Below are positions 14,699 to 24,660 of a stretch of DNA of 40,772 bases, piece by piece. The position numbers and the translations under genes are program-made. The stretch comes from Candidatus Fibrimonadaceae bacterium. GTDB taxonomy: Bacteria; Fibrobacterota; Fibrobacteria; Fibrobacterales; Fibrobacteraceae. The notes below the pieces were generated by a model. The model ran no database searches, had not been told where the DNA came from, and was given only the letters and a program-made list of their open reading frames with translations. The DNA lies in assembly GCA_031281275.1 (NCBI GenBank), contig JAITFP010000051.1, forward strand, positions 1 to 40,772, in the 5' to 3' direction. The first letter of the stretch is position 1. Every line of letters starts with the position of its first letter.

Positions 14699-15550
14699 AT
14701 GAAAAAACAACTTTTCTTTTTGCTATTTCTCGCCCTTGCCGCTTATGGGCAGCAGGAGAGAATTGCCATTATAAACACTATGGATGATTTTGATTCCATA
14801 AGCGTTTCCAACTTGACTTACCTAACCGACAGGCTACGAGAGGCGGCAGTTAATGTTCTGCCCAAGCAGAGGTTCGGGGTTATGACCACGGAAAGCATAG
14901 TAGCCTTCCTAGGCTCACAGGAGAACACCGTCAAGGTGTGCAAGGAATCGAGCTGCCTAGCGGATCTGGGCAGAAAGGTGAGCGCGGATTATGTGGCGCA
15001 AGGGCGCATAGGGAGGTTTGAAGGCAATTTGACCATAAAGGTGGAGTTATACGATACGCAAAAGGGAAATCTGATTGGCTCGTTCACGGGAAGTTCCAAA
15101 GATGTATCTAGCTTGCTGGTTGTGATAGACGAAAAATCATCATCTTTGTTCCAAAAGGTGCTTGAAGAATCTACGGCAAAGCCGCCTGAGCCAGCAATAG
15201 TGGTTGAGAAGCCAGAAGTTGCGAAGTTGGAGCCTGCGCCTGCGAAGCCAGAGGCTGAGATGCCAAAGAGCGAGAAGCCAAAGGATAAGAAGTACTTTTT
15301 CAGCAAAACCAGTTTTTGGGTTGGTCTTGGCTTGGAAGCACTGGGGCTGGGAATGATTATTGCAGGAAGCGAAGTAATGGAAAGCAATATGTGGATGTAT
15401 CAAGAGGAGTATGACAAATTTGGGTACGATCAGACTTATTATGACGAAACTTGGGATAATGTGCAAAGCAGCAAAACTCAAAGGAATATTTTTTACATTC
15501 TTGGAGCCGCACTTTTGGCTTCGGGGATAGGAGTTCATATATGGTTTTGA
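14699..15550 (+). CDS. CsgG/LpoB-like exported protein with two C-terminal hydrophobic segments
   Basis: The 283-residue protein starts at ATG 14699, not the upstream TTG, because GAAGG lies 8 nt before it and a signal peptide begins there (MKKQLFFLLFLALAAYGQQ). Residues 20-150 form the domain shared with the partial gene at 1-437 (IAIINTMDD, LTYLTDRLRE, GVMTTESIVAFLG, SADYVAQGRIGRF). A Pro/Ala/Glu/Lys-rich linker follows (PPEPAIVVEKPEVAKLEPAP and on), then a hydrophobic segment (FWVGLGLEALGLGMIIAG) and another at the C-terminus (IFYILGAALLASGIGVHIWF). Proteins with this N-terminal fold include LpoB and CsgG. Its last 10 nt overlap the double-FISUMP gene, suggesting that both act together at the cell surface. 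Confidence 0.7.
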   Translation: MKKQLFFLLFLALAAYGQQERIAIINTMDDFDSISVSNLTYLTDRLREAAVNVLPKQRFGVMTTESIVAFLGSQENTVKVCKESSCLADLGRKVSADYVAQGRIGRFEGNLTIKVELYDTQKGNLIGSFTGSSKDVSSLLVVIDEKSSSLFQKVLEESTAKPPEPAIVVEKPEVAKLEPAPAKPEAEMPKSEKPKDKKYFFSKTSFWVGLGLEALGLGMIIAGSEVMESNMWMYQEEYDKFGYDQTYYDETWDNVQSSKTQRNIFYILGAALLASGIGVHIWF

Positions 15551-17040
15551 GATTTTTTATGTTCGCAGCTGTGATTTTTTTGTCTTGCACAGTCTTGAAC
15601 GAGGTGATTGGGGAACCGCGCCGTGACAACCCCTATGATGAGAAGAGCAATACTTATATAGCTCCTAATATTGTCTATGGCGACTCTGTGGATTATGAAG
15701 GCGAAATTTACAAAACAGTTGTGATTGGCACACAAACTTGGTTTCAGCGTAATTTGAATTACGATGTTGATGGCAGTAGATGCTATGAGGATAAGGTAGT
15801 CAACTGCAACAAATATGGCAGGTTGTATTCTTGGGCAACGGCAATGGCTCTGCCAGATGAATGTAACACTAGTAATTGCAATTCTCTATTATCCGAGAAA
15901 AATAAGGGAATATGCCCCGATGGCTGGCATATTCCAAGCAATGAAGAATGGAAAACGTTGCAAAATTTTGCTGGAGGATATACCGCTTTTCATTTGAAAG
16001 CAAAAGATAACTGGTATGAACCCGGTCTGGACACGTATGGCTTTTCGGCTATGCCGGGCGGCTACGGCAGTCCAGAAAGTTATTTCTACTACGACGGCGG
16101 CAACTACAGCGGCTACTGGTGGAGTGATGACGTAAATAAGAGAGTATGTATAACTGGTCCCTACAGCTACGACGACTGCAGGCGTTATATTAGTAGTAAT
16201 TATAGTAATGGTCACTATCTGCATAGTGTTCGTTGTGTGAAGGATAAGTATGGTAGCACTACGCCTTCGTCAAGCTCAAAGCCAAGTAGTTCCAGTACGC
16301 CGTCAAGCAGTAGTTCCGTGCAAAGTTCAAGCTCTGTGAGGGCATCTTCATCAAGCTCAACGCCAAGTAGTTCGTCTGCTGCACAAAGTTCAAGCTCTGT
16401 GAGGGAATCTTCATCAAGCTCAATTCCGAGCAGTTCTAGTATCTCAATTAAATATGGTCCCTCTGTGGATCATGGCGGCGAAATTTATAAAACAGTTGTG
16501 ATTGGCACACAAACTTGGTTTCAGCGTAATTTGAATTATGATGTCGAGGGCAGTAGATGCTATTCCGAGAAAGAATACCACTGCGATACTTATGGAAAGT
16601 TGTATAATTGGGCAGCGGCAATGGCTCTGGATACTAGCTGTAACTCCAATAGTTGTTCTATGCAAATTAATGAAAAGCATCAGGGCATTTGCCCTAAGGG
16701 TTGGCATATTCCTAGCAACCAAGAATGGGCAACTCTGATAGATTTTGTTGGAAAAAATTATCGCGAGCATTTGAAGGCAGAAAGTGGCTGGAACTCTGAC
16801 AATGGCGAGAACAACAATGGCAAGGACACGTATGGGTTTTCTGCTTTGCCGGGCGGCTACTATCTCAGTGGTACTTTCAGCGATGTCGGTAAATCAAGCT
16901 TCTGGTGGACTGCAACAGAGAATAATGCCACCTACGCCCACAGGCGAGATCTCGCCAGCGGCTCCATATTGGACGGTATGGAGTACGAGTACACAGGCCA
17001 TAAGAAGTGGATGTATAGTATTCGATGTTTGAAGGATTAA
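15541..17040 (+). CDS. Double-FISUMP lipoprotein with poly-serine linker
   Basis: The 499-residue protein starts at ATG 15541 inside the end of the previous gene. It has a lipoprotein signal (MVLRFFMFAAVIFLSC). Two FISUMP domains (about 50-240 and 310-499) are joined by a 60-residue linker made mostly of Ser with Pro, Val, Arg and Gln. Each domain holds the blocks GEIYKTVVIGTQTWFQRNLN, YGxLYxWAxAMAL, CPxGWHIPSN, TYGFSAxPGGY and a final VRCxKD. Fibrobacter uses such Ser linkers in secreted and surface proteins. The first 87 nt of the two domains are almost identical at DNA level, far more than the rest, which suggests recent duplication or gene conversion. The function of FISUMP is unknown. 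Confidence 0.9.
   Translation: MVLRFFMFAAVIFLSCTVLNEVIGEPRRDNPYDEKSNTYIAPNIVYGDSVDYEGEIYKTVVIGTQTWFQRNLNYDVDGSRCYEDKVVNCNKYGRLYSWATAMALPDECNTSNCNSLLSEKNKGICPDGWHIPSNEEWKTLQNFAGGYTAFHLKAKDNWYEPGLDTYGFSAMPGGYGSPESYFYYDGGNYSGYWWSDDVNKRVCITGPYSYDDCRRYISSNYSNGHYLHSVRCVKDKYGSTTPSSSSKPSSSSTPSSSSSVQSSSSVRASSSSSTPSSSSAAQSSSSVRESSSSSIPSSSSISIKYGPSVDHGGEIYKTVVIGTQTWFQRNLNYDVEGSRCYSEKEYHCDTYGKLYNWAAAMALDTSCNSNSCSMQINEKHQGICPKGWHIPSNQEWATLIDFVGKNYREHLKAESGWNSDNGENNNGKDTYGFSALPGGYYLSGTFSDVGKSSFWWTATENNATYAHRRDLASGSILDGMEYEYTGHKKWMYSIRCLKD
15700..15786 (+). repeat. FISUMP 5' segment, first copy (87 nt)
   Basis: This segment matches 16477-16563 at 83 of 87 positions by my count, with all four differences at third codon positions. 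It begins GGCGAAATTTA and ends TAGATGCTAT. Confidence 0.85.
16321..16446 (+). repeat. 63-nt tandem repeat in the poly-serine linker
   Basis: Two adjacent 63-nt units (16321-16383 and 16384-16446) encode 21-residue blocks starting QSSSSVR. The first 43 nt of the units differ at only a few positions, so the linker has grown by unit duplication. Confidence 0.8.
16477..16563 (+). repeat. FISUMP 5' segment, second copy (87 nt)
   Basis: Partner of 15700-15786. Outside this block the two domains differ much more, so the near-identity is local. Confidence 0.85.
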
Positions 17041-17072
17041 TGAGTAAACCGCACATCCAAAAGAGAATTTAC

Positions 17073-17078
17073 TATATT
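17073..17078 (+). promoter_or_regulatory. -10-like hexamer TATATT before cel51A
   Basis: TTTAC-TATATT lies 31 nt before ATG 17110. The leader holds a strong GGAGAGG ribosome site, so this highly exported enzyme is not leaderless. Confidence 0.5.
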
Positions 17079-17109
17079 ACCATAGTATCATTCAAATTGG
17101 AGAGGTTTT

Positions 17110-20100
17110 ATGATTCGTAGAATAGCTCTTTTTCTATTCTTGGCTCTTGCCACAGTAGCTTTCGCACAACGCCCATCTCGCATAGTTGTCTATAAATTCT
17201 TTGATGGGCAATATAGAACAGGTGGTTTTGATTATTCTTATGGAGGAAAATCCAAAGTAGAAATAGACAAAACCCAGGGCTATAAATCGGGTGCCTCTCT
17301 AAAAATAAACTTGGAGCCAAACGATTATTCTGGCTCTTCTATATGCCTTTACAATGAATTCTTTGATTTTAGCAAGATTTTGCTCGATGGTGCAGTTGAG
17401 TTTGATATCAAAGGTGCAAATGGTGGCGAACAAGCTCTATTTGGATTTTTGGATTCAGATGGCAAGGGCAAAAAAACGCAGTCCAAGCTGTCTCTCAACA
17501 AATACGTACAAATAACCAAAGACTGGCAGCACGTGAAAATTCCTTTGGCAGATTTTCCCGAAAGAGGCATGTATTGGGACGATACCAAAAAAACAGAACT
17601 TCCAGACCGCATAAATTGGGATAAAGTTGCAGAGTTCCGCGTATCGGTGGACAAGGGAACCAACCCCCAAGGCTTCTTGGTGTGGGTTGCCAATGTTGAA
17701 ATTGTGAAAGGCACAGTTCCTGTTGCAAAACCAAAACCGAAAATTGTTTACTGGGACGAAAAAACAGAAACAATAGAGGGACCAAAAGACCCAGCCAAGC
17801 TAGATGGCAAGGCAAAGGCAGTTCCAAATGGTGTGTTCTATGCTGGCAATATGCAAGGATTTGGCTATGTATATGGCGGATTAACCGCATTCAAAGAACA
17901 ACCTTCCAAAACACCTAACAGAAATGTTTTAGCAGCTTATATGGACGACAATGAATATTCCGGCGTTACTCTCTCTTTGGGCGAAGGTAAATACATTGAC
18001 CTTTCCAAGGTTAGGGATAAAGGCGGTGTTTATTTTTGGGTAAAGGGCAAGCAGGGCGGCGAAAAAGTCGCTTTTGGAGTGCTAGACAATCAAGGTGATG
18101 GCATAAAGAGCCAAACAAAAACAAATGTACAAGACTGGATTGAAGGGCAAACAATCTCCAAGGATTGGAAATTGGTAAAAATTCCTTTGAAAAAACTCCA
18201 AGATGCGGGCAAAGCTTGGGATGCCAACAAACAAGCAGAAGTCACCAAAAAAATGCAGTGGAACAAAATTCAGGAAGTTCGTTTTTCTGTTGGCAAAGCG
18301 GAGAACAAACGCGATGGTCGCCAAGATGACCCTGTAACTATATATGTTGACCAAATCACCTTCACCGAAAATATAGACTGGGTGGACCCAGATTTAAAAT
18401 GGAATACATTCAAAAGCACTGCGCCAGACTTGGTTTTGCACGATTTTGAAAATAACCCCGTATTTGAACAATCCACAGGTCCAAAGTCCAAAGTTTCTTT
18501 TACAATAGACAAAGGCAATTTAGATGGCAAGTCGCTCAATATTTCCCATTACATGCTGGGCGATTGGGTTGACCTTGTTTATGATTTTGAAAAGCAGAAA
18601 GCTAAAAAAGAACATACCGACTGGACAAAACACTGGGGCGTTATGTTTGATGTTTATACGGATAAGGCTTGGCAGGGCATAACCGTTCAAATAGGAGATA
18701 AGGGCAGGGAAATTTTTGTCAGCAGCACCGGTGCGCCAAGAGGCAGAAGCACAGTGATTGTTCCCTTCCGTTCATTCACTAAATTCCCGTACTATCAGCC
18801 ACCTGAGGCAATTCAAAACGGAGCTTTGGATTTGGACGGAGTAAAGGTTTTGGACTTTAAACCCAGCGGCGAAGGTTCCGAAGGCTCTTTGCAAATAGAC
18901 AACGTGAAGCTCACCAATTTGCGCGAAGTGCCACGCCCCAAGGTTCCAGAATCTGCCGGCTTAACAATAACCGGAGATTTGAACAAGGTTATAAATCCAA
19001 ATGTATCAAGTGCTATTTTTGGCATTAACGCAGCTCTCTGGGATGGCGATTTGCTAAAGCCCGAAACAAAAAACTATGTAAAGAGAATCAACCACGGAGT
19101 GGTTCGCTATCCAGGTGGTTTGCGTGCAGACGATGACCACTGGAAAAAGATTTTGGAAGCCAAAGACTGGATGGTTGACACAGACGAATTCCTTGAATGG
19201 TGCAAAGAAACAGGAACAACGCCTATGTTTACCGCTAATTTTGGCACGGGAACGGCAGAGGAGGCCGCAGATTGGGTTAAGCACACCAACATAACCAAAA
19301 AAGCAAACGTTATCTATTGGGAAATAGGTAACGAAATTTACGGCGATTGGCACCCTCAATACGCAAAATATGGCGCAGACAAAGGGCACACCTATGGCAA
19401 ACGTGCTCGTGAATTTATTACTGCTATGAAAAAGGTTGACCCAAAAATCAAAGTTGGAGTTTTGGGCGTGCTAGACGGCGAATGGAACGAAAACGTTCTG
19501 AAATACACCGCCGACGTTGCCGATGCTTTGATAATTCACCATTATCCCCAGCATTTTGGCGAAGAAAACGATTTTGGCTTGCTCGCCTCTCCTCAGGATT
19601 TGGAGAAAATTTTTGGTCGAGTTAGGGAAGGCATCAAGAAATTCTCCCCTAAAAAAGACCTTGAAATTTGGCTAACCGAATGGAATTCAGTTGATTTCAA
19701 TCCGGGTCCCCAATCCATATCTCTGATAAACGGTTTGTTTGTTGCAGATTACCTAGGCACACTTGCCAAAGTTGGAGCAGGTTCCGCTCAGTATTGGGAT
19801 ATTCACAACGATATAACCCCAGAAGGCGGCGATTACGGCTATCTTTCCCGTTCTTACGAAGATATAATTGGCGGCAACAAACCTCGCCCAAGCTATTACG
19901 CCTTCCAAATGGCTGCTGATGGCATTAGAGGCAAGCTTGTTGAGAGCAATAGCGGAAGTACCGATTTAACCACTTATTTGTCGGTGAACGGCAAAAAGAA
20001 AACTCTGCTTGCAATAAACAAAAACCCCTACACAGCTTTCAATAGCACAATCAAGATTCCTGGTTTTGCTGGAAAAGCAAAGGTAGAGGTTTTGGCTGCT

Positions 20101-20226
20101 CCAAAAGGGCAAGCCGCAAGCAAAACGGTTAAAATTGAGCCACCAAAAGCGAGCAGTCAAGAGATAAAAGAAGGCGGTGCGCTAACATTCCCAGCGCATT
20201 CTATAACATTGATTACTATTGAATAA
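17110..20226 (+). CDS. cel51A: Secreted GH51 endoglucanase with tandem carbohydrate-binding modules (EGF/Cel51A type)
   Basis: The 1038-residue protein has a signal peptide (MIRRIALFLFLALATVAFAQ). Three beta-sandwich modules of CBM11/CBM30-like type follow at about 22-200, 250-420 and 438-607; the first two are clearly homologous (GGEQALFGFLDSDGKGKKTQ versus GGEKVAFGVLDNQGDGIKSQ). The catalytic domain at about 617-950 is a clan GH-A barrel with acid/base E742 in WEIGNE and nucleophile E857 in LTEWN, which fits GH51. A C-terminal beta-sandwich follows to the end. Length and order match Fibrobacter succinogenes endoglucanase F (Cel51A), which binds cellulose. It acts outside the cell on beta-glucan chains. 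It is a single-gene unit with its own promoter and a strong terminator. An arabinofuranosidase activity cannot be excluded. Confidence 0.85.
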   Translation: MIRRIALFLFLALATVAFAQRPSRIVVYKFFDGQYRTGGFDYSYGGKSKVEIDKTQGYKSGASLKINLEPNDYSGSSICLYNEFFDFSKILLDGAVEFDIKGANGGEQALFGFLDSDGKGKKTQSKLSLNKYVQITKDWQHVKIPLADFPERGMYWDDTKKTELPDRINWDKVAEFRVSVDKGTNPQGFLVWVANVEIVKGTVPVAKPKPKIVYWDEKTETIEGPKDPAKLDGKAKAVPNGVFYAGNMQGFGYVYGGLTAFKEQPSKTPNRNVLAAYMDDNEYSGVTLSLGEGKYIDLSKVRDKGGVYFWVKGKQGGEKVAFGVLDNQGDGIKSQTKTNVQDWIEGQTISKDWKLVKIPLKKLQDAGKAWDANKQAEVTKKMQWNKIQEVRFSVGKAENKRDGRQDDPVTIYVDQITFTENIDWVDPDLKWNTFKSTAPDLVLHDFENNPVFEQSTGPKSKVSFTIDKGNLDGKSLNISHYMLGDWVDLVYDFEKQKAKKEHTDWTKHWGVMFDVYTDKAWQGITVQIGDKGREIFVSSTGAPRGRSTVIVPFRSFTKFPYYQPPEAIQNGALDLDGVKVLDFKPSGEGSEGSLQIDNVKLTNLREVPRPKVPESAGLTITGDLNKVINPNVSSAIFGINAALWDGDLLKPETKNYVKRINHGVVRYPGGLRADDDHWKKILEAKDWMVDTDEFLEWCKETGTTPMFTANFGTGTAEEAADWVKHTNITKKANVIYWEIGNEIYGDWHPQYAKYGADKGHTYGKRAREFITAMKKVDPKIKVGVLGVLDGEWNENVLKYTADVADALIIHHYPQHFGEENDFGLLASPQDLEKIFGRVREGIKKFSPKKDLEIWLTEWNSVDFNPGPQSISLINGLFVADYLGTLAKVGAGSAQYWDIHNDITPEGGDYGYLSRSYEDIIGGNKPRPSYYAFQMAADGIRGKLVESNSGSTDLTTYLSVNGKKKTLLAINKNPYTAFNSTIKIPGFAGKAKVEVLAAPKGQAASKTVKIEPPKASSQEIKEGGALTFPAHSITLITIE

Positions 20227-20248
20227 TCACTATTGAATAACAAATAGA

Positions 20249-20272
20249 GCAGCCATAATGGCTGCCTTTTTT
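20249..20272 (+). terminator. Rho-independent terminator after cel51A
   Basis: GCAGCC and GGCTGC form a 6-bp GC-rich stem with a 5-nt loop, followed directly by CTTTTTT. It is the only canonical intrinsic terminator I found in the window. Confidence 0.9.
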
Positions 20273-20295
20273 GTATTCATTACAGTAAAAAAATG

Positions 20296-20301
20296 TATAT
20301 T
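20296..20301 (+). promoter_or_regulatory. -10-like hexamer TATATT before the higBA-like pair
   Basis: TATATT is followed by 6 nt and ATG 20308. This favours 20308 over the in-frame ATG 20293, which lies upstream of the hexamer. Confidence 0.5.
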
Positions 20302-20307
20302 TATATT

Positions 20308-20577
20308 ATGTTTAAGGTTGATCTCAAAAATTCAGTAAAGAAATCCGTTAAGGATCTTCCGAAAGTTGCTTTTGAGGAATTTGAGCTTTTAGTTAAAGAC
20401 CTTGAACTAAATGGACCTATTAGGTACAACTGGAAGAATTACGGAAAGCTCAAAGGGACAAACACTCATCACTGCCACATAGCTCACAAGTGGGTGGCTT
20501 GCTGGGTGGAAACGGAAAAAAAAATAAGAATAGAGGTGGTTTATGCAGGCTCTCGTGGTAGTTCCCCATACGCTTGA
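20308..20577 (+). CDS. RelE/HigB-type toxin
   Basis: The 89-residue protein starts at ATG 20308. It has the RelE/ParE fold pattern: an N-terminal helix pair (KKSVKDLPKVAFEEFELLVK), then strands YGKLKGTNTHHCHIAHKWVA, CWVETEKKIRIEVVYAGSRG. Conserved basic residues near KLKG and the terminal GSRGSSPY motif are typical of HigB-like mRNA interferases. The gene precedes and overlaps by 35 nt a helix-turn-helix antitoxin gene, the HigBA order. By analogy the toxin cleaves mRNA on the ribosome. Activity is not shown by the sequence. Confidence 0.8.
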   Translation: MFKVDLKNSVKKSVKDLPKVAFEEFELLVKDLELNGPIRYNWKNYGKLKGTNTHHCHIAHKWVACWVETEKKIRIEVVYAGSRGSSPYA

Positions 20578-20923
20578 AAATGGCAAGGTGGGCGAGTTTA
20601 GGCTAACAGGTAATGTACCGGTTTTCGTCATTGACTTGTTTAAGCGGCTTTTTCCAAAAATGAGGGAAGAGCCAGTAGAAGATGTTGCTGAGAATATATA
20701 TGACTGGGATTGGTGGAAGAAGAAAACAGCCAATATAACGCCTGGCGATCATCTCCGCGTTACGCGCACAATGCGCGAAATGAAGCAGACCGAACTTGCG
20801 AAAAAAATCGGCGTTGTTCCTCGGCAGATTTCCGATATGGAAAAAGGTCGTACGCCCATAGGCAAGAAAATGGCAATGCGACTTGGCGAAGCCTTGAATA
20901 TGGATTACAAGCATTTTTTGTAA
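20543..20923 (+). CDS. HigA-type helix-turn-helix antitoxin
   Basis: The 126-residue protein starts at ATG 20543 inside the toxin gene, with GAGG 7 nt upstream. The first 70 residues are a partner-binding region (ending ENIYDWDWWKKKT); the C-terminal half is an XRE/Cro-type helix-turn-helix (MKQTELAKKIGVVPRQISDM, then EKGRTPIGKKMAMRLGEAL). It should neutralise the toxin and repress the operon. It is longer than minimal HigA proteins because of the N-terminal extension. The convergent gene at 20936 begins 12 nt beyond its stop. Confidence 0.8.
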   Translation: MQALVVVPHTLENGKVGEFRLTGNVPVFVIDLFKRLFPKMREEPVEDVAENIYDWDWWKKKTANITPGDHLRVTRTMREMKQTELAKKIGVVPRQISDMEKGRTPIGKKMAMRLGEALNMDYKHFL

Positions 20924-20935
20924 CACTTTATTCAA

Positions 20936-21958
20936 TCAAAAGCCTGCAATTGTCCAATCTAATTTACCGTGTTCCGTTTGTGAACGCCCGCGTTTATAAA
21001 TCAATTCGCCAAGTGCTAGTTTAACTGCGTTTCGTTCTAGGAAGCCGTCAAAATTTGAAAGAATGCTAAATGTTTCTTGCGCTCTTACTTCAAATTTAAT
21101 AGGTACAATATCATCACTCCAAACAATTGTCAAATTTTTTGGAAAACTTTTAGGATTATAGTTCTTTTCATTTTCAAGCACAGAAACAGGATAAATGATT
21201 TTAGATGTATTTTCTGAGTGATGAATGGAGTAACCATAAGGAGTGCCATTTTTTGTTACCCCTGTGCGACCTGCTATAAATAATTTTGGAGAAGGCATAC
21301 TGAATGTGAGCATTCGGGTAGCCATTTCAGCAGGTTTTTCGTTTTGCCAAACGTGATCCATATAACCATATCCGCTTATTTCAACGGTATCTTCTCCAAT
21401 ACCCACGCGACCTTTAATTCTGCCATAAGGAATATGCACATACAAACCAAATTTATTCCCATCCACATTGAATACGCCATCTCCTGGAACAACTCCGCTC
21501 ACAGCACTTGTAAATGAAACATCAAGGAATTTTTTGCCATTTTTATTGGCAGAAAACAACACACGGTGCCCTACGCCTGGTGCTTTTTCCATTAAATAAT
21601 CGCCATTGTTTATAAAAATGCTGTTTGTGCTTTTGTCTTCAACAAATCTATCCGTTGAATATTGCCGCCCAACACTATGGCTTTTGCCTTTGAAATTCCA
21701 TATTGAAAAATCGGTACCTATTTTAAAACCCTGAGTTGGCACATACATCCAGGTATAATTCACATATATTTTTGTTCCATTATCCAGCACAAAAACATAA
21801 CTCCACATTTCGTTATATTTATCGCTCTTTTGAGGATGCCTAAAAAAATCGGCAACATTGGTTTTTCTTTCTTCACCTACAGGGTTGTTTACAGCAGATA
21901 TACCAAGCGAAGCTAGGCATAGGAGGAGTAAAAGCGAGTTCTTTATGAATTTTGTCAT
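20936..21958 (-). CDS. Secreted CrtC/Svf1-like lipocalin-type protein
   Basis: The 340-residue protein has a signal peptide (MTKFIKNSLLLLLCLASLGISA). The rest is rich in beta strands and contains GYGYMDHVWQNEKPAEMATR, resembling the G-x-GY-x-DH-x-W block of carotenoid 1,2-hydratase (CrtC) and Svf1-like proteins, which have paired lipocalin-like domains. Further blocks are GLYVHIPYGRIKGRV and LFIAGRTGVTKNGTPYGYSI. No carotenoid gene is in the window and the protein is exported, so hydratase activity is doubtful; binding or modification of a hydrophobic ligand in the periplasm is a guess. The start at ATG 21958 is 8 nt after a TATATT hexamer. Confidence 0.6.
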   Translation of the reverse strand: MTKFIKNSLLLLLCLASLGISAVNNPVGEERKTNVADFFRHPQKSDKYNEMWSYVFVLDNGTKIYVNYTWMYVPTQGFKIGTDFSIWNFKGKSHSVGRQYSTDRFVEDKSTNSIFINNGDYLMEKAPGVGHRVLFSANKNGKKFLDVSFTSAVSGVVPGDGVFNVDGNKFGLYVHIPYGRIKGRVGIGEDTVEISGYGYMDHVWQNEKPAEMATRMLTFSMPSPKLFIAGRTGVTKNGTPYGYSIHHSENTSKIIYPVSVLENEKNYNPKSFPKNLTIVWSDDIVPIKFEVRAQETFSILSNFDGFLERNAVKLALGELIYKRGRSQTEHGKLDWTIAGF

Positions 21959-21966
21959 AAGATTTA

Positions 21967-21972
21967 AATATA
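21967..21972 (-). promoter_or_regulatory. -10-like hexamer TATATT before the CrtC-like gene
   Basis: Minus-strand TTAC-TATATT is followed by 8 nt and ATG 21958. The ligA promoter lies 24 nt away on the other strand. Confidence 0.5.
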
Positions 21973-21976
21973 GTAA

Positions 21977-24614
<2,638 letters not shown>

Positions 24615-24621
24615 AGTTGAG

Positions 24622-24627
24622 AATATA
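24622..24627 (-). promoter_or_regulatory. -10-like hexamer TATATT before sod
   Basis: Minus-strand TTTTC-TATATT is followed by 7 nt and ATG 24614. Confidence 0.55.
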
Positions 24628-24641
24628 GAAAATCTTTTTAC

Positions 24642-24647
24642 TATATT
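24642..24647 (+). promoter_or_regulatory. -10-like hexamer TATATT before uvrB
   Basis: TTTTTAC-TATATT is followed by 13 nt and ATG 24661. This argues against the upstream in-frame TTG 24646, which lies within the hexamer. The sod and uvrB hexamers are separated by only 14 nt. Confidence 0.55.
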
Positions 24648-24660
24648 GCCAAACAGACCT

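Noticed and set aside
20215-20240. 12-bp direct repeat (ACTATTGAATAA) around the cel51A stop
   Set aside because: Probably a small local duplication with no flanking element; not an attachment site.
20308-20923. Interpretation as part of a mobile element
   Set aside because: No integrase, transposase or repeat boundary flanks the pair; it stands as an isolated toxin-antitoxin locus.
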